Assembly: GCA_963656085.1 (NCBI GenBank)
Contig: CAVKHV010000011.1
Location: 1-33,949, forward strand
Direction: 5' to 3'
Length of the DNA: 33,949 bases
From: CAVALG01 sp963656085
GTDB lineage: Bacteria; Bacillota; Clostridia; Oscillospirales; Acutalibacteraceae
The notes under the pieces: generated by a model
What the model was told of the DNA's origin: nothing
Seen by the model: the letters and a program-made list of their open reading frames with translations, nothing else
Database searches by the model: none
In this document: positions 24,826-32,928 of the stretch, in pieces
Position numbering within the stretch: the stretch's first letter is position 1
How the letters are laid out: each line of letters starts with the position of its first letter
Position numbers and translations under genes: made by a program

Positions 24826-24871
24826 AAATTTCACCGCCCGACTGCATTACAGCAGTCGGGCGGTGAAATTT
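24826..24871. terminator. Terminator-like hairpin downstream of glyA, copy 2
   Basis: A perfect 20-bp stem (24826-24845 with 24852-24871) around a 6-base loop. It lies just beyond the glyA stop and upstream of the sortase-anchored gene promoter. The core is nearly identical to the hairpin at 22776-22811. Confidence 0.8.
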
Positions 24872-24883
24872 ATTTTAGATATC

Positions 24884-26122
24884 TTATTCGTATATAGGAA
24901 ATTTTTTGCAAAGCGCAACAACTTCATCGGTTATGCGGTCTTTGGAATTTTCAAAATCTACCGCAGCCTCTTTTATCCATTTTGCTATAAGTTTCATTTC
25001 GGGTTCTTTAAATCCGCGTGTTGTAACCGCAGGCGTGCCTATCCTTATGCCGCTTGTAACAAACGGACTTTCGGGGTCATTCGGTATGGCATTTTTGTTG
25101 GCGGTAATATGCACCTCGTCAAGCCTTGCCTGCATTTCCTTGCCCGTGATATTAAACGGCCTTAAATCAACTAAGAAAAGGTGATTGTCCGTGCCGCCCG
25201 AAACTATACGGAAACCGAGATCGGACATTTCGTCGGCAAGGCATTTTGCATTAACGACTATTTGTTTCTGGTATTGCTTGAATTCATCGGTCATAGCCTC
25301 GCCGAATGCGACTGCCTTTGCGGCAATTATATGTTCAAGCGGACCGCCCTGTGTACCGGGGAAAACGCCTTTATCAATAACTTTTGCAAGTTCTTCTTTG
25401 CAAAGGATAAGTCCTCCCCTCGGCCCACGGAGTGTTTTATGCGTGGTTGTTGTAACAACATCGGCATACGGTATGGGGCTCGGATGAAGTCCTGCCGCAA
25501 CAAGGCCGGCAATATGCGCCATATCTACCATAAAATATGCGCCGACTTCTTTGGCTATTTCGGATATTCTTTTAAAGTCAATTATTCTTGAATACGCGCT
25601 GGCACCCGCTATTATAAGTTTCGGCTTGCACTCGTTCGCTATTCTTCTTATCTCGTCATAATCAAGCATTTCGGTATCGTCGTTGACGCTGTAAGGCACT
25701 ATATTGAAATACTTACCCGAAATATTCACGGGCGAACCGTGCGAAAGGTGACCGCCGTGTGCAAGGTTAAGTCCCATAACGGTATCGCCCGGTTTTACAA
25801 GCGTAAAGAATACCGCAAGGTTGGCATTTGCGCCGCTGTGCGGCTGAACATTTGCGTGTTCCGCACCGAAAAGTTTTTTAGCGCGTTCGCGCGCAATATT
25901 TTCCACAACATCAACACATTGGCATCCGCCGTAATACCTGTGGTCGGGGTACCCTTCGGCATATTTATTGGTAAGGACGGTTCCCGCGGCAAGCAGAACG
26001 GCTTTTGAAACAATATTTTCGGACGCTATAAGTTCAATATTATGTTGCTGCCTTTCAAGTTCGGCATTACATGCTTTATACACTTCGGCATCATAATTTT
26101 TAAGTTCATCAAAAAAATTCAT
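24884..26122 (-). CDS. glyA: Serine hydroxymethyltransferase
   Basis: A PLP enzyme that converts serine and tetrahydrofolate to glycine and methylene-tetrahydrofolate, supplying one-carbon units. The PLP lysine is Lys229 in VVTTTTHKTLRGPRGG. Other hallmarks are LIASENIVS (31-39), YAEGYPDHRYYGG (54-66) and HSGANAN (95-101). Length of 412 is standard. GGGAGG lies eight bases before the ATG. It follows the orphan IIC gene by 30 bases and is probably cotranscribed. Confidence 0.97.
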   Translation of the reverse strand: MNFFDELKNYDAEVYKACNAELERQQHNIELIASENIVSKAVLLAAGTVLTNKYAEGYPDHRYYGGCQCVDVVENIARERAKKLFGAEHANVQPHSGANANLAVFFTLVKPGDTVMGLNLAHGGHLSHGSPVNISGKYFNIVPYSVNDDTEMLDYDEIRRIANECKPKLIIAGASAYSRIIDFKRISEIAKEVGAYFMVDMAHIAGLVAAGLHPSPIPYADVVTTTTHKTLRGPRGGLILCKEELAKVIDKGVFPGTQGGPLEHIIAAKAVAFGEAMTDEFKQYQKQIVVNAKCLADEMSDLGFRIVSGGTDNHLFLVDLRPFNITGKEMQARLDEVHITANKNAIPNDPESPFVTSGIRIGTPAVTTRGFKEPEMKLIAKWIKEAAVDFENSKDRITDEVVALCKKFPIYE

Positions 26123-26152
26123 AAGAATAACCTCCCTGAGATTTTGCTAAAA

Positions 26153-27229
26153 TTATAAATCCAACTTCAAATCGCCGTCTTTTATCCAGCCGATTTTCCT
26201 AAGCGGCAGGGCGATAAGCGGCGTAAGTATCGCCGGTAAAACTACGCTTATAAGTAAAAGACCTATCCAGTCAAACGCTGTCGGAGATATGGCGGAAACA
26301 CCGTTTTTGACCGCTTCCGCGCTCGGTGCTACCCAGCCCGTATAAACGCCTATCGGCCCTACAAGTCCGCAAGTACCCATACCCGACGATATAGCCGCGC
26401 CGTTCATTTGCAGTTTAAACAAACAGGTTGCTATAGGACCTGTAACGGCAGACGCCAATGTAGGCGGAATCCAAATTCGGGGATTGCGGACGATATTACC
26501 CATCTGCAACATACTTGTACCGAGCCCCTGGGCTATCAGGCCGCCCATTTTATTTTCGCGCCAACTCATAACCGCAAAGCCGACCATCTGAGCGCAGCAA
26601 CCTGCAAGCGCAGCGCCGCCGGTCAACCCTGTAAGTCCCAAAGCCGCGCATATAGCCGCACTGCTGACGGGCAGAGTAAGCAGTATACCCACAATAACCG
26701 AAACAATAATACCCATAAGCAGCGGCTGCAGTTCGGTTGCCCACATTATTGCGTCGCCCGTGAACATTGCCGCGCGGCCTATGTAAGGCGCGGTATATAT
26801 TGAAAGCAGAGCGCCCGAGCATATCGTTACGATCGGTGTAACAAGTATATCGATTTTGGTTTCTTTACTTACCGCTTTGCCAAGCTCGGCGGCAATTATT
26901 ACTATGAAAAATACGGCAAGCGGTCCGCCCGCACCGCCCAGACTGTTGGAGGCATAGCCGACGGCGGCAAGTGAAAAAAGGACCAACGGCGGCGCTTTAA
27001 GCGCAAAACCGATTGCTACCGCCATTGCAGGACCTGTAACCGCGCTTGCGAACTTGCCCATTTGGGTTATTATGTCAATCCCAAACTGCGTACCTATCGT
27101 ATTAAGTATTGTACCGATAAGCAGCGACGCAAACAGCCCCTGAGCCATTGCAGACAGCGCGTCAATGCCGTATCGCTTTACCGAAAACTCTATATCTTTT
27201 ATTTTCAAAAAACTCTTAAACCTTCCCAA
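26153..27229 (-). CDS. PTS IIC-like membrane protein (PF13303-type)
   Basis: A very hydrophobic protein of 358 residues with about nine to ten membrane segments, resembling the PTS_EIIC_2 family annotated as PTS sugar transporter subunit IIC. Glycine-rich loops such as NSLGGAGGPLAVF and GMGTCGLVGPIGVYTGW are typical. No EIIA or EIIB domain is fused or encoded nearby, so a phosphotransfer role is unproven, and some family members may be ordinary transporters or regulators. The start is a TTG at 27229, directly after an in-frame stop, with a GGGGTG eight bases upstream; a second TTG seven codons in is possible. The ligand is unknown. Confidence 0.8.
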   Translation of the reverse strand: MGRFKSFLKIKDIEFSVKRYGIDALSAMAQGLFASLLIGTILNTIGTQFGIDIITQMGKFASAVTGPAMAVAIGFALKAPPLVLFSLAAVGYASNSLGGAGGPLAVFFIVIIAAELGKAVSKETKIDILVTPIVTICSGALLSIYTAPYIGRAAMFTGDAIMWATELQPLLMGIIVSVIVGILLTLPVSSAAICAALGLTGLTGGAALAGCCAQMVGFAVMSWRENKMGGLIAQGLGTSMLQMGNIVRNPRIWIPPTLASAVTGPIATCLFKLQMNGAAISSGMGTCGLVGPIGVYTGWVAPSAEAVKNGVSAISPTAFDWIGLLLISVVLPAILTPLIALPLRKIGWIKDGDLKLDL

Positions 27230-27264
27230 TTACAAATCACCCCTTAAGTTGACTATTACAAGAA

Positions 27265-27290
27265 ATGGGCGATACAAACGCATCGCCCAT
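27265..27290. terminator. Hairpin between ferredoxin and IIC gene
   Basis: A 9-bp stem (27265-27273 with 27282-27290) with an 8-base loop follows the ferredoxin stop. The T-run on the minus strand is weak, so it may be a leaky terminator that lets some transcription reach the IIC and glyA genes, for which no clear promoter was found. Confidence 0.55.
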
Positions 27291-27307
27291 TCCCGATTTT
27301 AGAAATC

Positions 27308-27475
27308 TTATTCCGAAATTGCGTCAACAGGGCAACCTGCTGCACAAGCACCGCAAGAAATGCAGGTGTCTTCGTTTATTTCAAACTTTCCGTCGCCTTC
27401 AGAAATAGCTTCTACGGGACATCCGGCAGCACACGCGCCGCAAGAAATGCAAGCGTCACTGATTTTATAAGCCAT
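27308..27475 (-). CDS. 2[4Fe-4S] clostridial-type ferredoxin
   Basis: A 55-residue electron carrier with two CISCGACAAGCPV motifs, each giving four cysteines for a [4Fe-4S] cluster. It is an internal duplication, as usual for clostridial ferredoxins. The ATG at 27475 (MAYKISDACIS) has GGAGG eight bases upstream; the eight-codon extension in the open frame is not used. It has its own promoter and points to an anaerobic lifestyle. Confidence 0.96.
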   Translation of the reverse strand: MAYKISDACISCGACAAGCPVEAISEGDGKFEINEDTCISCGACAAGCPVDAISE

Positions 27476-27507
27476 TACTTTCACCTCCAAGCATAACACT
27501 TGACTTT

Positions 27508-27535
27508 ATTGTATCACACTTCTTAAAAAAAGCAA
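27508..27535 (-). promoter_or_regulatory. Ferredoxin promoter
   Basis: On the minus strand, TTGCTT (27535-27530), a 16-base spacer and TACAAT (27513-27508). The start codon is about 33 bases beyond the -10 element. Confidence 0.6.
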
Positions 27536-27560
27536 GTGCAAATTTAGGTATATTTTACGA

Positions 27561-28304
27561 TTATTCCTCGGTTTCGTCTTCTTTGGGTTCCCAGTTTGTC
27601 CAAACAGCCTGAATATCGTCATTTTCGTCAAACATATCAAGCATTTTTGTCATTTTTTCAGCCGTTTCGGGGTCATCTGCTTCGGATTTGGTTGCAGGAA
27701 TGTATGCAACTTCGCTGTTTATAAAATCATACCCTTTTTCTTTAAGCGCGGCGCAGACCGCGTCAAAGTCGTTCGGTTCACAGGATATTTCGTAAACTTC
27801 GCCGTCAAAAGTAAAGTCGTCCGCCCCTGCTTCAAGGACATCTTCCATAACCTTATCTTCGGAAAGCCCCTCGCCGTCAATCGTTATTATGCCTTTGCGC
27901 TCAAACATAAACATAACCGAGCCGGGCTGACCCATATTACCGCCGAATTTATCAAAATAATGGCGCACATCGCCGGCTGTTCTGTTACGGTTATCGGTAA
28001 ATGCTTCAACAACTACGGCTATGCCGTTAGGGCCGTATCCTTCATAGATTATTTCCTCATAATTTGCGCTGTTTGCGTCGCCCGCCGCTTTCTTGATTAT
28101 ACGGTCAATATTATCATTCGGCACATTGTTGGCTTTAGCCTTTGCAACAACGTCACGGAGTTTGGAGTTGACCGAGGGATCTGCTCCGCCGGCTTTTACA
28201 GCCATTGTAAGTTCGCGTCCGATACGTGTAAAGATTTTTGCTTTTTTGGCGTCGGTCTTTTCCTTTTTACGTTTGATATTATTCCATTTTGAATGTCCTG
28301 ACAT
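27561..28304 (-). CDS. yebC: YebC/TACO1-family protein
   Basis: A 247-residue member of the YebC/PmpR family, long annotated as transcriptional regulators and more recently linked to translation of difficult peptide stretches. MSGHSKWNNIKRKKEKTDAK at the N-terminus is the family signature, and the acidic C-terminus is also typical. AGGGGGAT precedes the ATG. It follows mnmG by 40 bases but also has its own strong promoter inside the end of mnmG. Confidence 0.96.
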   Translation of the reverse strand: MSGHSKWNNIKRKKEKTDAKKAKIFTRIGRELTMAVKAGGADPSVNSKLRDVVAKAKANNVPNDNIDRIIKKAAGDANSANYEEIIYEGYGPNGIAVVVEAFTDNRNRTAGDVRHYFDKFGGNMGQPGSVMFMFERKGIITIDGEGLSEDKVMEDVLEAGADDFTFDGEVYEISCEPNDFDAVCAALKEKGYDFINSEVAYIPATKSEADDPETAEKMTKMLDMFDENDDIQAVWTNWEPKEDETEE

Positions 28305-28338
28305 AAAGGTTTATCCCCCTAAAATTTATAACTTAAAC

Positions 28339-28367
28339 ATTATATCACTTGTTTTTGCTTTTTTCAA
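28339..28367 (-). promoter_or_regulatory. yebC promoter overlapping the mnmG 3' end
   Basis: On the minus strand, TTGAAA (28367-28362), a 17-base spacer and a perfect TATAAT (28344-28339). The -35 lies within the last codons of mnmG. Confidence 0.7.
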
Positions 28368-30219
28368 GATGTATTAATAAAACGGATACGTCCGCCGGGC
28401 TGACGCCCGATATTCTTGAAGCCTGACCGATATTGAGCGGTTTGATTTTTTTAAGCTTTTCAACTGCCTCAAGCCGCAGTCCGTACACGCTGTCATAGTC
28501 AAAATCGGTGCCGAGCCGCTTAACTTCAAGGCGTTTCATTTCTTCTATCTGCGCCAATTGCCGTTTTATGTAGCCGCTGTATTTAATTTCAACCTCAACC
28601 TTTTCGGTAACGGCGGCAGGCAAATCGGGTCTGTCTTTATCAAATTGCGCCAGGCAGGCGTAATCAAGTTGCGGCCGCCTTATTAAATCTGCGATACGTG
28701 TACCCGTTGTAACCGGTGCGGTGCCGCGGCTTTCAAGCAGGGCGTTAAGTTCATCTCCCGGCGGCAAAAATGTATTCTCCAAACGCTCAATTTCAGCAGT
28801 TTTTGCGGCAATTCGTTCAAGGTATGCGTTCCATTTTACATCATCCGTAAGCCCGTTTTCCCTGCCGTATTTCATCAGCCGTTCATCGGCATTGTCCTGC
28901 CTTAAAATCAAGCGGTATTCGCTGCGCGAAGTCATCATTCTGTAAGGATCGGAACAACCTTTAATAACAAGGTCGTCAATAAGAGTGCCTATGTAAGAAG
29001 TGGAACGGTCAAGTATCATAGGTTCTTTGCCCTGTACTTTTCGCGCGGCGTTAATGCCTGCAACCAAGCCCTGTGCCGCCGCTTCTTCATACCCCGAAGA
29101 ACCGTTGAACTGCCCTGCGCCGAAAAGACCGCCTATATCTTTAAATTCAAGCGACGCTTTAAGCGCCGTAGGGTCAACACAGTCATATTCAATTGCGTAT
29201 GCCGTTCGCATTATCTGCACATTTTCAAGACCCTTTATCGTCTTATAAAATGCGACCTGAACTTCCTCCGGCAATGAGCTTGACATACCCTGCAAATACA
29301 TTTCCTCGGTATTTTCGCCGCACGGTTCTATAAACAATTGGTGGCGCTTTTTATCGGGGAAACGAACAATTTTATCCTCAATACTCGGGCAATAGCGCGG
29401 ACCCACGCCGTGAATAAGCCCCGAATATAGAGGCGAACGGTCAAGATTTTTAAGAATTACATCGCGTGTTTTGTCATTGGTATATGAAATATGACAAACC
29501 ACCTTGTTTTCAACCTCGCCTTCGGGCGTTGAATAACTGAACGGGGTTATATCGTCATCGCCCGGCTGAACTTCAAGTTCATCAAGGTTTAAACTGCTTT
29601 TAAGCACCCTTGCAGGCGTACCTGTTTTAAATCTTCTGAGCGGTATGTTAAGTTTAAGCAGTGCAGCCGATAACTCTGTTGCGGCAAATGTGCCGTCGGG
29701 TCCGCCGTCATAATTCACATCGCCCACATAAATGCGGCCTTTTAAAAACGTTCCGCTTGCAATAATAACCGCTTTTGCGGTGTATTCCGCTTTAAGTTTG
29801 GTAACGGCATGCCAAACGGCACCCTCCTGCCAAAGGTCAACAATTTCTCCCTGGCGCAGGTGCAGACCTTTTTGCAATTCAAGGGTATGTTTCATATACG
29901 CGCTGTATTCGCGCCTGTCTATCTGCGCGCGCAAAGAATGTACAGCGGGACCTTTACCGCGGTTTAACATTCGACTTTGCAAAGTGTTTTTATCCGCCGC
30001 ACGACCCATTTCACCGCCCAGCGCGTCAATCTCCCTTACAAGGTGACCCTTTGCCGTTCCGCCTATCGACGGGTTGCAGGGCATATTTCCCACCCAATCC
30101 ATATTAATGGTAAATACGGCGGTCTTGCAGCCCATTCTTGCCGCGGCGAGCGCCGCCTCAATTCCTGCGTGGCCCGCGCCTATTACCAAAACATCATAAC
30201 TGTCCGCTAAGTAATTCAT
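28345..30219 (-). CDS. mnmG: tRNA uridine-34 modification enzyme MnmG (GidA)
   Basis: An FAD-dependent enzyme that, with MnmE, installs the carboxymethylaminomethyl group on wobble uridine 34. The FAD loop DVLVIGAGHAGIEAA is at 9-23, followed by PCNPSIGGTAKGHLVREIDALGG, and the C-terminal helical domain (ISGVSPADVSVLLIHL) that contacts MnmE and tRNA. Length is 624. The ATG at 30219 has GGTG six bases upstream. It follows mnmE by 36 bases in the conserved mnmE-mnmG order. Confidence 0.97.
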   Translation of the reverse strand: MNYLADSYDVLVIGAGHAGIEAALAAARMGCKTAVFTINMDWVGNMPCNPSIGGTAKGHLVREIDALGGEMGRAADKNTLQSRMLNRGKGPAVHSLRAQIDRREYSAYMKHTLELQKGLHLRQGEIVDLWQEGAVWHAVTKLKAEYTAKAVIIASGTFLKGRIYVGDVNYDGGPDGTFAATELSAALLKLNIPLRRFKTGTPARVLKSSLNLDELEVQPGDDDITPFSYSTPEGEVENKVVCHISYTNDKTRDVILKNLDRSPLYSGLIHGVGPRYCPSIEDKIVRFPDKKRHQLFIEPCGENTEEMYLQGMSSSLPEEVQVAFYKTIKGLENVQIMRTAYAIEYDCVDPTALKASLEFKDIGGLFGAGQFNGSSGYEEAAAQGLVAGINAARKVQGKEPMILDRSTSYIGTLIDDLVIKGCSDPYRMMTSRSEYRLILRQDNADERLMKYGRENGLTDDVKWNAYLERIAAKTAEIERLENTFLPPGDELNALLESRGTAPVTTGTRIADLIRRPQLDYACLAQFDKDRPDLPAAVTEKVEVEIKYSGYIKRQLAQIEEMKRLEVKRLGTDFDYDSVYGLRLEAVEKLKKIKPLNIGQASRISGVSPADVSVLLIHLEKSKNK

Positions 30220-30255
30220 TTTAATCACCAAATATTTTCACATTCAAACGCCGCT

Positions 30256-31623
30256 TTACTTCCCGACGCAGAATTTTTTAAACACCTCGTCAGTTACTTC
30301 CGTCGTAACCCGCTCACCCGTAAGTTCCATAAGGGCGTTCAGGGCATCGTCAACACACACGCCTACAGCGTCAACCGTCATACCGGCATAATATGCGTCA
30401 AGCGCCTCTTTCACGGAGTTAAGCGCCCTTTGCACGCAGTCGCGCTGGCGTTCGCTTGAAAGCAGCACACTGTTTGAAGAAAGGCGCGCACCCGCAACGG
30501 TATGCCGTATTAAACTGCAAAGTTCATCTATCCCTTCGCCGTTTTTGGCGGATACGGAAACCAGCGGAAAACCGTAACTTTTTATCTTTTCCGTATCAAT
30601 GCACGGGTCTAAATCGGTCTTGTTCATAACCGCTATAACATTTTTGCCGACTATGCGTTCAAGCACGCCGAAATCGTATTCGTCAAGTTGCCGCGAACCG
30701 TCAAAAACCGCAAGAATAAGTTGCGCCGTATCAATTTTCTTTTCGGAGCGTTTAACGCCTATATTTTCAATAACATCATCGGTTTTCCTGATGCCTGCGG
30801 TATCCGACAGGCAGAGTTTTATACCGCCTATATCAACGGTTTCTTCAATAACATCGCGAGTAGTGCCCGAAATATCGGTAACAATCGACCGCTCGTCCCC
30901 CACAAGCATATTCATAAGGGTGGATTTGCCCACATTCGGGCGGCCGACTATAGCGGCTGAAATTCCCTCGCGCATAACTCTGCCGTTATCGTAATCGGCA
31001 AGCAGTTTACTTAATTTATCAAATATATCACTCAATCTGTCGGGGAGTTCGTCTATACCGCTGAATTCAGGTTCTTCGTCGGGGTAATCCGAATATGCCG
31101 CAACGCTTGCGGCAGTTGCAAGGAGTTTTTCCTTTATACCGCCTATTGCGGCGGTAACCGCCCCCTCTTTTGCGGCAAGGGACGCTTTGAGCATATCCGC
31201 ATTGCCCGCTTCTATAATTGCGGCGACGCTTTCGGCTTCGGCAAGGTCAAGTTTACCGTTTAAAAATGCCCTTTTGGTAAATTCGCCCGATGCGGCAGGT
31301 GTTGCACCCTGCGCCAAAATCTCACGCAGCAGCGCGCGCTGAATATATATTCCGCCGTGAACCGAAAATTCAACAACATTTTCACCTGTATAACTTTTAG
31401 GTGCGCGGAACACCAATGCTACAGCCTCATCCAACGGTTCACCTTTCGCATAGACTTTACCGAAAGCGGCGGTGTAGCCTCTTTGGTCGGAAAGCGGCTT
31501 GCCCGAAACGGAACGGAATATACGGTCCGCAATCGTCAAAGCGTCATTGCCGCTTATTCTGATAACGCCGATACCTGCCGGCGACAGTGCCGTGGCAATA
31601 GCGGCTATTGTTTTTTCAGCCAT
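30256..31623 (-). CDS. mnmE: tRNA modification GTPase MnmE
   Basis: A GTPase partner of MnmG. The N-terminal tetrahydrofolate-binding domain is at about 1-120, followed by a helical region with an inserted G domain: G1 GRPNVGKST (227-235), then DISGTTRD, the DTAG motif and NKTD. The C-terminal FCVGK carries the catalytic Cys452. Length of 455 is normal. Its promoter lies at 31660-31688, making it the first gene of the mnmE-mnmG(-yebC) unit. Confidence 0.97.
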   Translation of the reverse strand: MAEKTIAAIATALSPAGIGVIRISGNDALTIADRIFRSVSGKPLSDQRGYTAAFGKVYAKGEPLDEAVALVFRAPKSYTGENVVEFSVHGGIYIQRALLREILAQGATPAASGEFTKRAFLNGKLDLAEAESVAAIIEAGNADMLKASLAAKEGAVTAAIGGIKEKLLATAASVAAYSDYPDEEPEFSGIDELPDRLSDIFDKLSKLLADYDNGRVMREGISAAIVGRPNVGKSTLMNMLVGDERSIVTDISGTTRDVIEETVDIGGIKLCLSDTAGIRKTDDVIENIGVKRSEKKIDTAQLILAVFDGSRQLDEYDFGVLERIVGKNVIAVMNKTDLDPCIDTEKIKSYGFPLVSVSAKNGEGIDELCSLIRHTVAGARLSSNSVLLSSERQRDCVQRALNSVKEALDAYYAGMTVDAVGVCVDDALNALMELTGERVTTEVTDEVFKKFCVGK

Positions 31624-31659
31624 AAATCCGCCCCATTTTTAATATAAAATCCGATATAT

Positions 31660-31688
31660 AAATTACCACATTATCGCCTAAAAGTCAA
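31660..31688 (-). promoter_or_regulatory. mnmE promoter
   Basis: On the minus strand, TTGACT (31688-31683), a 17-base spacer and TAATTT (31665-31660), with a TG one base before the -10 element. Confidence 0.65.
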
Positions 31689-31726
31689 CATTTGCGCCTT
31701 TTTGTAAAGCAAATTAATGTGATTAT

Positions 31727-31767
31727 AAAAACAGAGTCTTGCGGACAAGCCGCAGGACCCCTGTTTT
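31727..31767 (-). terminator. Terminator of cysK
   Basis: A long hairpin with a few mismatches (arms about 31727-31743 and 31750-31767), followed on the minus strand by a T-run. It lies about 20 bases past the cysK stop. Confidence 0.8.
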
Positions 31768-31788
31768 TAAATGTATATTTTATTGCGA

Positions 31789-32718
31789 TTAGTCTGCAAA
31801 CATGGGAGTTGACAGATAACGATCGCCTGTATCGGGCAGCAACGCAACAATTATTTTGCCCTTGTTTTCGGGGCGTTTTGCAAGTTCGCTTGCCGCAAAT
31901 ACCGCAGCACCCGAGGAAATGCCCACAAGCATACCTTCCTGCCTTGCAATCGCTCTGCCGGTTGCAAATGCATCTTCATTTGATACGGTTATTATCTCGT
32001 CATAGATTTTTGTATTAAGCGTATCGGGAACGAAGCCTGCGCCGATACCCTGGATTTTATGCGGTCCGGGTGTACCCTTTGAAAGTACGGGCGAAGTTGC
32101 CGGCTCAACAGCAACTATCTTGACGTTCGGATTTTTGGATTTAAGATATTCGCCGACGCCTGTAACAGTACCGCCCGTGCCTACGCCCGCAACGAATATA
32201 TCAACCTTACCGTCAGTATCCTCCCAGATTTCGGGGCCTGTCGTCTTGCGGTGAGCGGTCGGGTTGGCAGGGTTGACAAACTGGCCGGGGATAAAACTGT
32301 TCGGCGTTTCTGCGGCAAGTTTGTCAGCCTTTTCAATTGCACCTTTCATACCCTTAGCGCCGTCGGTCAATACCAATTCCGCACCGTATGCTTTTAAAAG
32401 ATTGCGGCGCTCAACGCTCATGGTTTCGGGCATTGTTAAAATAATTCTGTATCCGCGCGCGGCGGCAACCGATGCAAGACCTATGCCTGTATTACCGCTG
32501 GTCGGTTCAATAATAACCGAATCTTTTTTCAAAGCGCCCTTGCTTTCAGCCTCATCTATCATTGCTTTTGCAATTCTGTCCTTTACGCTGCCTGCCGGAT
32601 TAAAAAATTCCACCTTGGCAACGATTGGTGTTTCAAGGCCGCAGGATTTTGAAAAGTTCGCAAGTTTTACAAGCGGGGTTGAACCGATAAGATCGGTTAT
32701 TTTTTCATAAATTTTCAT
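31789..32718 (-). CDS. cysK: Cysteine synthase A (O-acetylserine sulfhydrylase)
   Basis: A PLP enzyme making cysteine from O-acetylserine and sulfide. The PLP lysine is Lys46 in NPAGSVKDR, the substrate loop TSGNTG is at 73-78, and GTGGTVTGVGEYLK binds the phosphate. Length of 309 is standard. It stands alone, with a near-perfect promoter and an operator-like palindrome upstream, suggesting control by sulfur or cysteine status. No cysE is adjacent. Confidence 0.97.
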   Translation of the reverse strand: MKIYEKITDLIGSTPLVKLANFSKSCGLETPIVAKVEFFNPAGSVKDRIAKAMIDEAESKGALKKDSVIIEPTSGNTGIGLASVAAARGYRIILTMPETMSVERRNLLKAYGAELVLTDGAKGMKGAIEKADKLAAETPNSFIPGQFVNPANPTAHRKTTGPEIWEDTDGKVDIFVAGVGTGGTVTGVGEYLKSKNPNVKIVAVEPATSPVLSKGTPGPHKIQGIGAGFVPDTLNTKIYDEIITVSNEDAFATGRAIARQEGMLVGISSGAAVFAASELAKRPENKGKIIVALLPDTGDRYLSTPMFAD

Positions 32719-32777
32719 AACAATCTACCTCTTTCCGAAATTTACAGGGCGGCCCTTTTATGTATTCCTACCTTGCC

Positions 32778-32794
32778 TACCTGTTTGATAGGTA
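32778..32794 (-). promoter_or_regulatory. Operator-like palindrome at the cysK transcription start
   Basis: TACCT-N7-AGGTA forms a perfect 5-bp inverted repeat touching the -10 element and covering the likely RNA start. A second imperfect AGGTAGG element lies beside it. The place and form fit a repressor site, perhaps of an Rrf2/CymR-type regulator; that identity is a guess. Confidence 0.45.
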
Positions 32795-32822
32795 TTATAA
32801 ATCAACACTTTGCATTTGTCAA
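32794..32822 (-). promoter_or_regulatory. Consensus promoter of cysK
   Basis: On the minus strand, TTGACA (32822-32817), a 17-base spacer and TATAAT (32799-32794). This is a perfect sigma-A consensus, the best in the window. Such strength usually comes with repression. Confidence 0.88.
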
Positions 32823-32866
32823 CCCCTTTTTTAAAAAAATTTTCAAAACAGACGTATAGCCTCTGC

Positions 32867-32894
32867 TTGACTTTGCGTAAATATAAATTATAAT
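32867..32894 (+). promoter_or_regulatory. tcdA promoter
   Basis: TTGACT (32867-32872), a 16-base spacer and TATAAT (32889-32894), divergent from the cysK promoter. Confidence 0.75.
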
Positions 32895-32928
32895 AACTAA
32901 TATAATTGATACAGAGTGGGAATATGAT

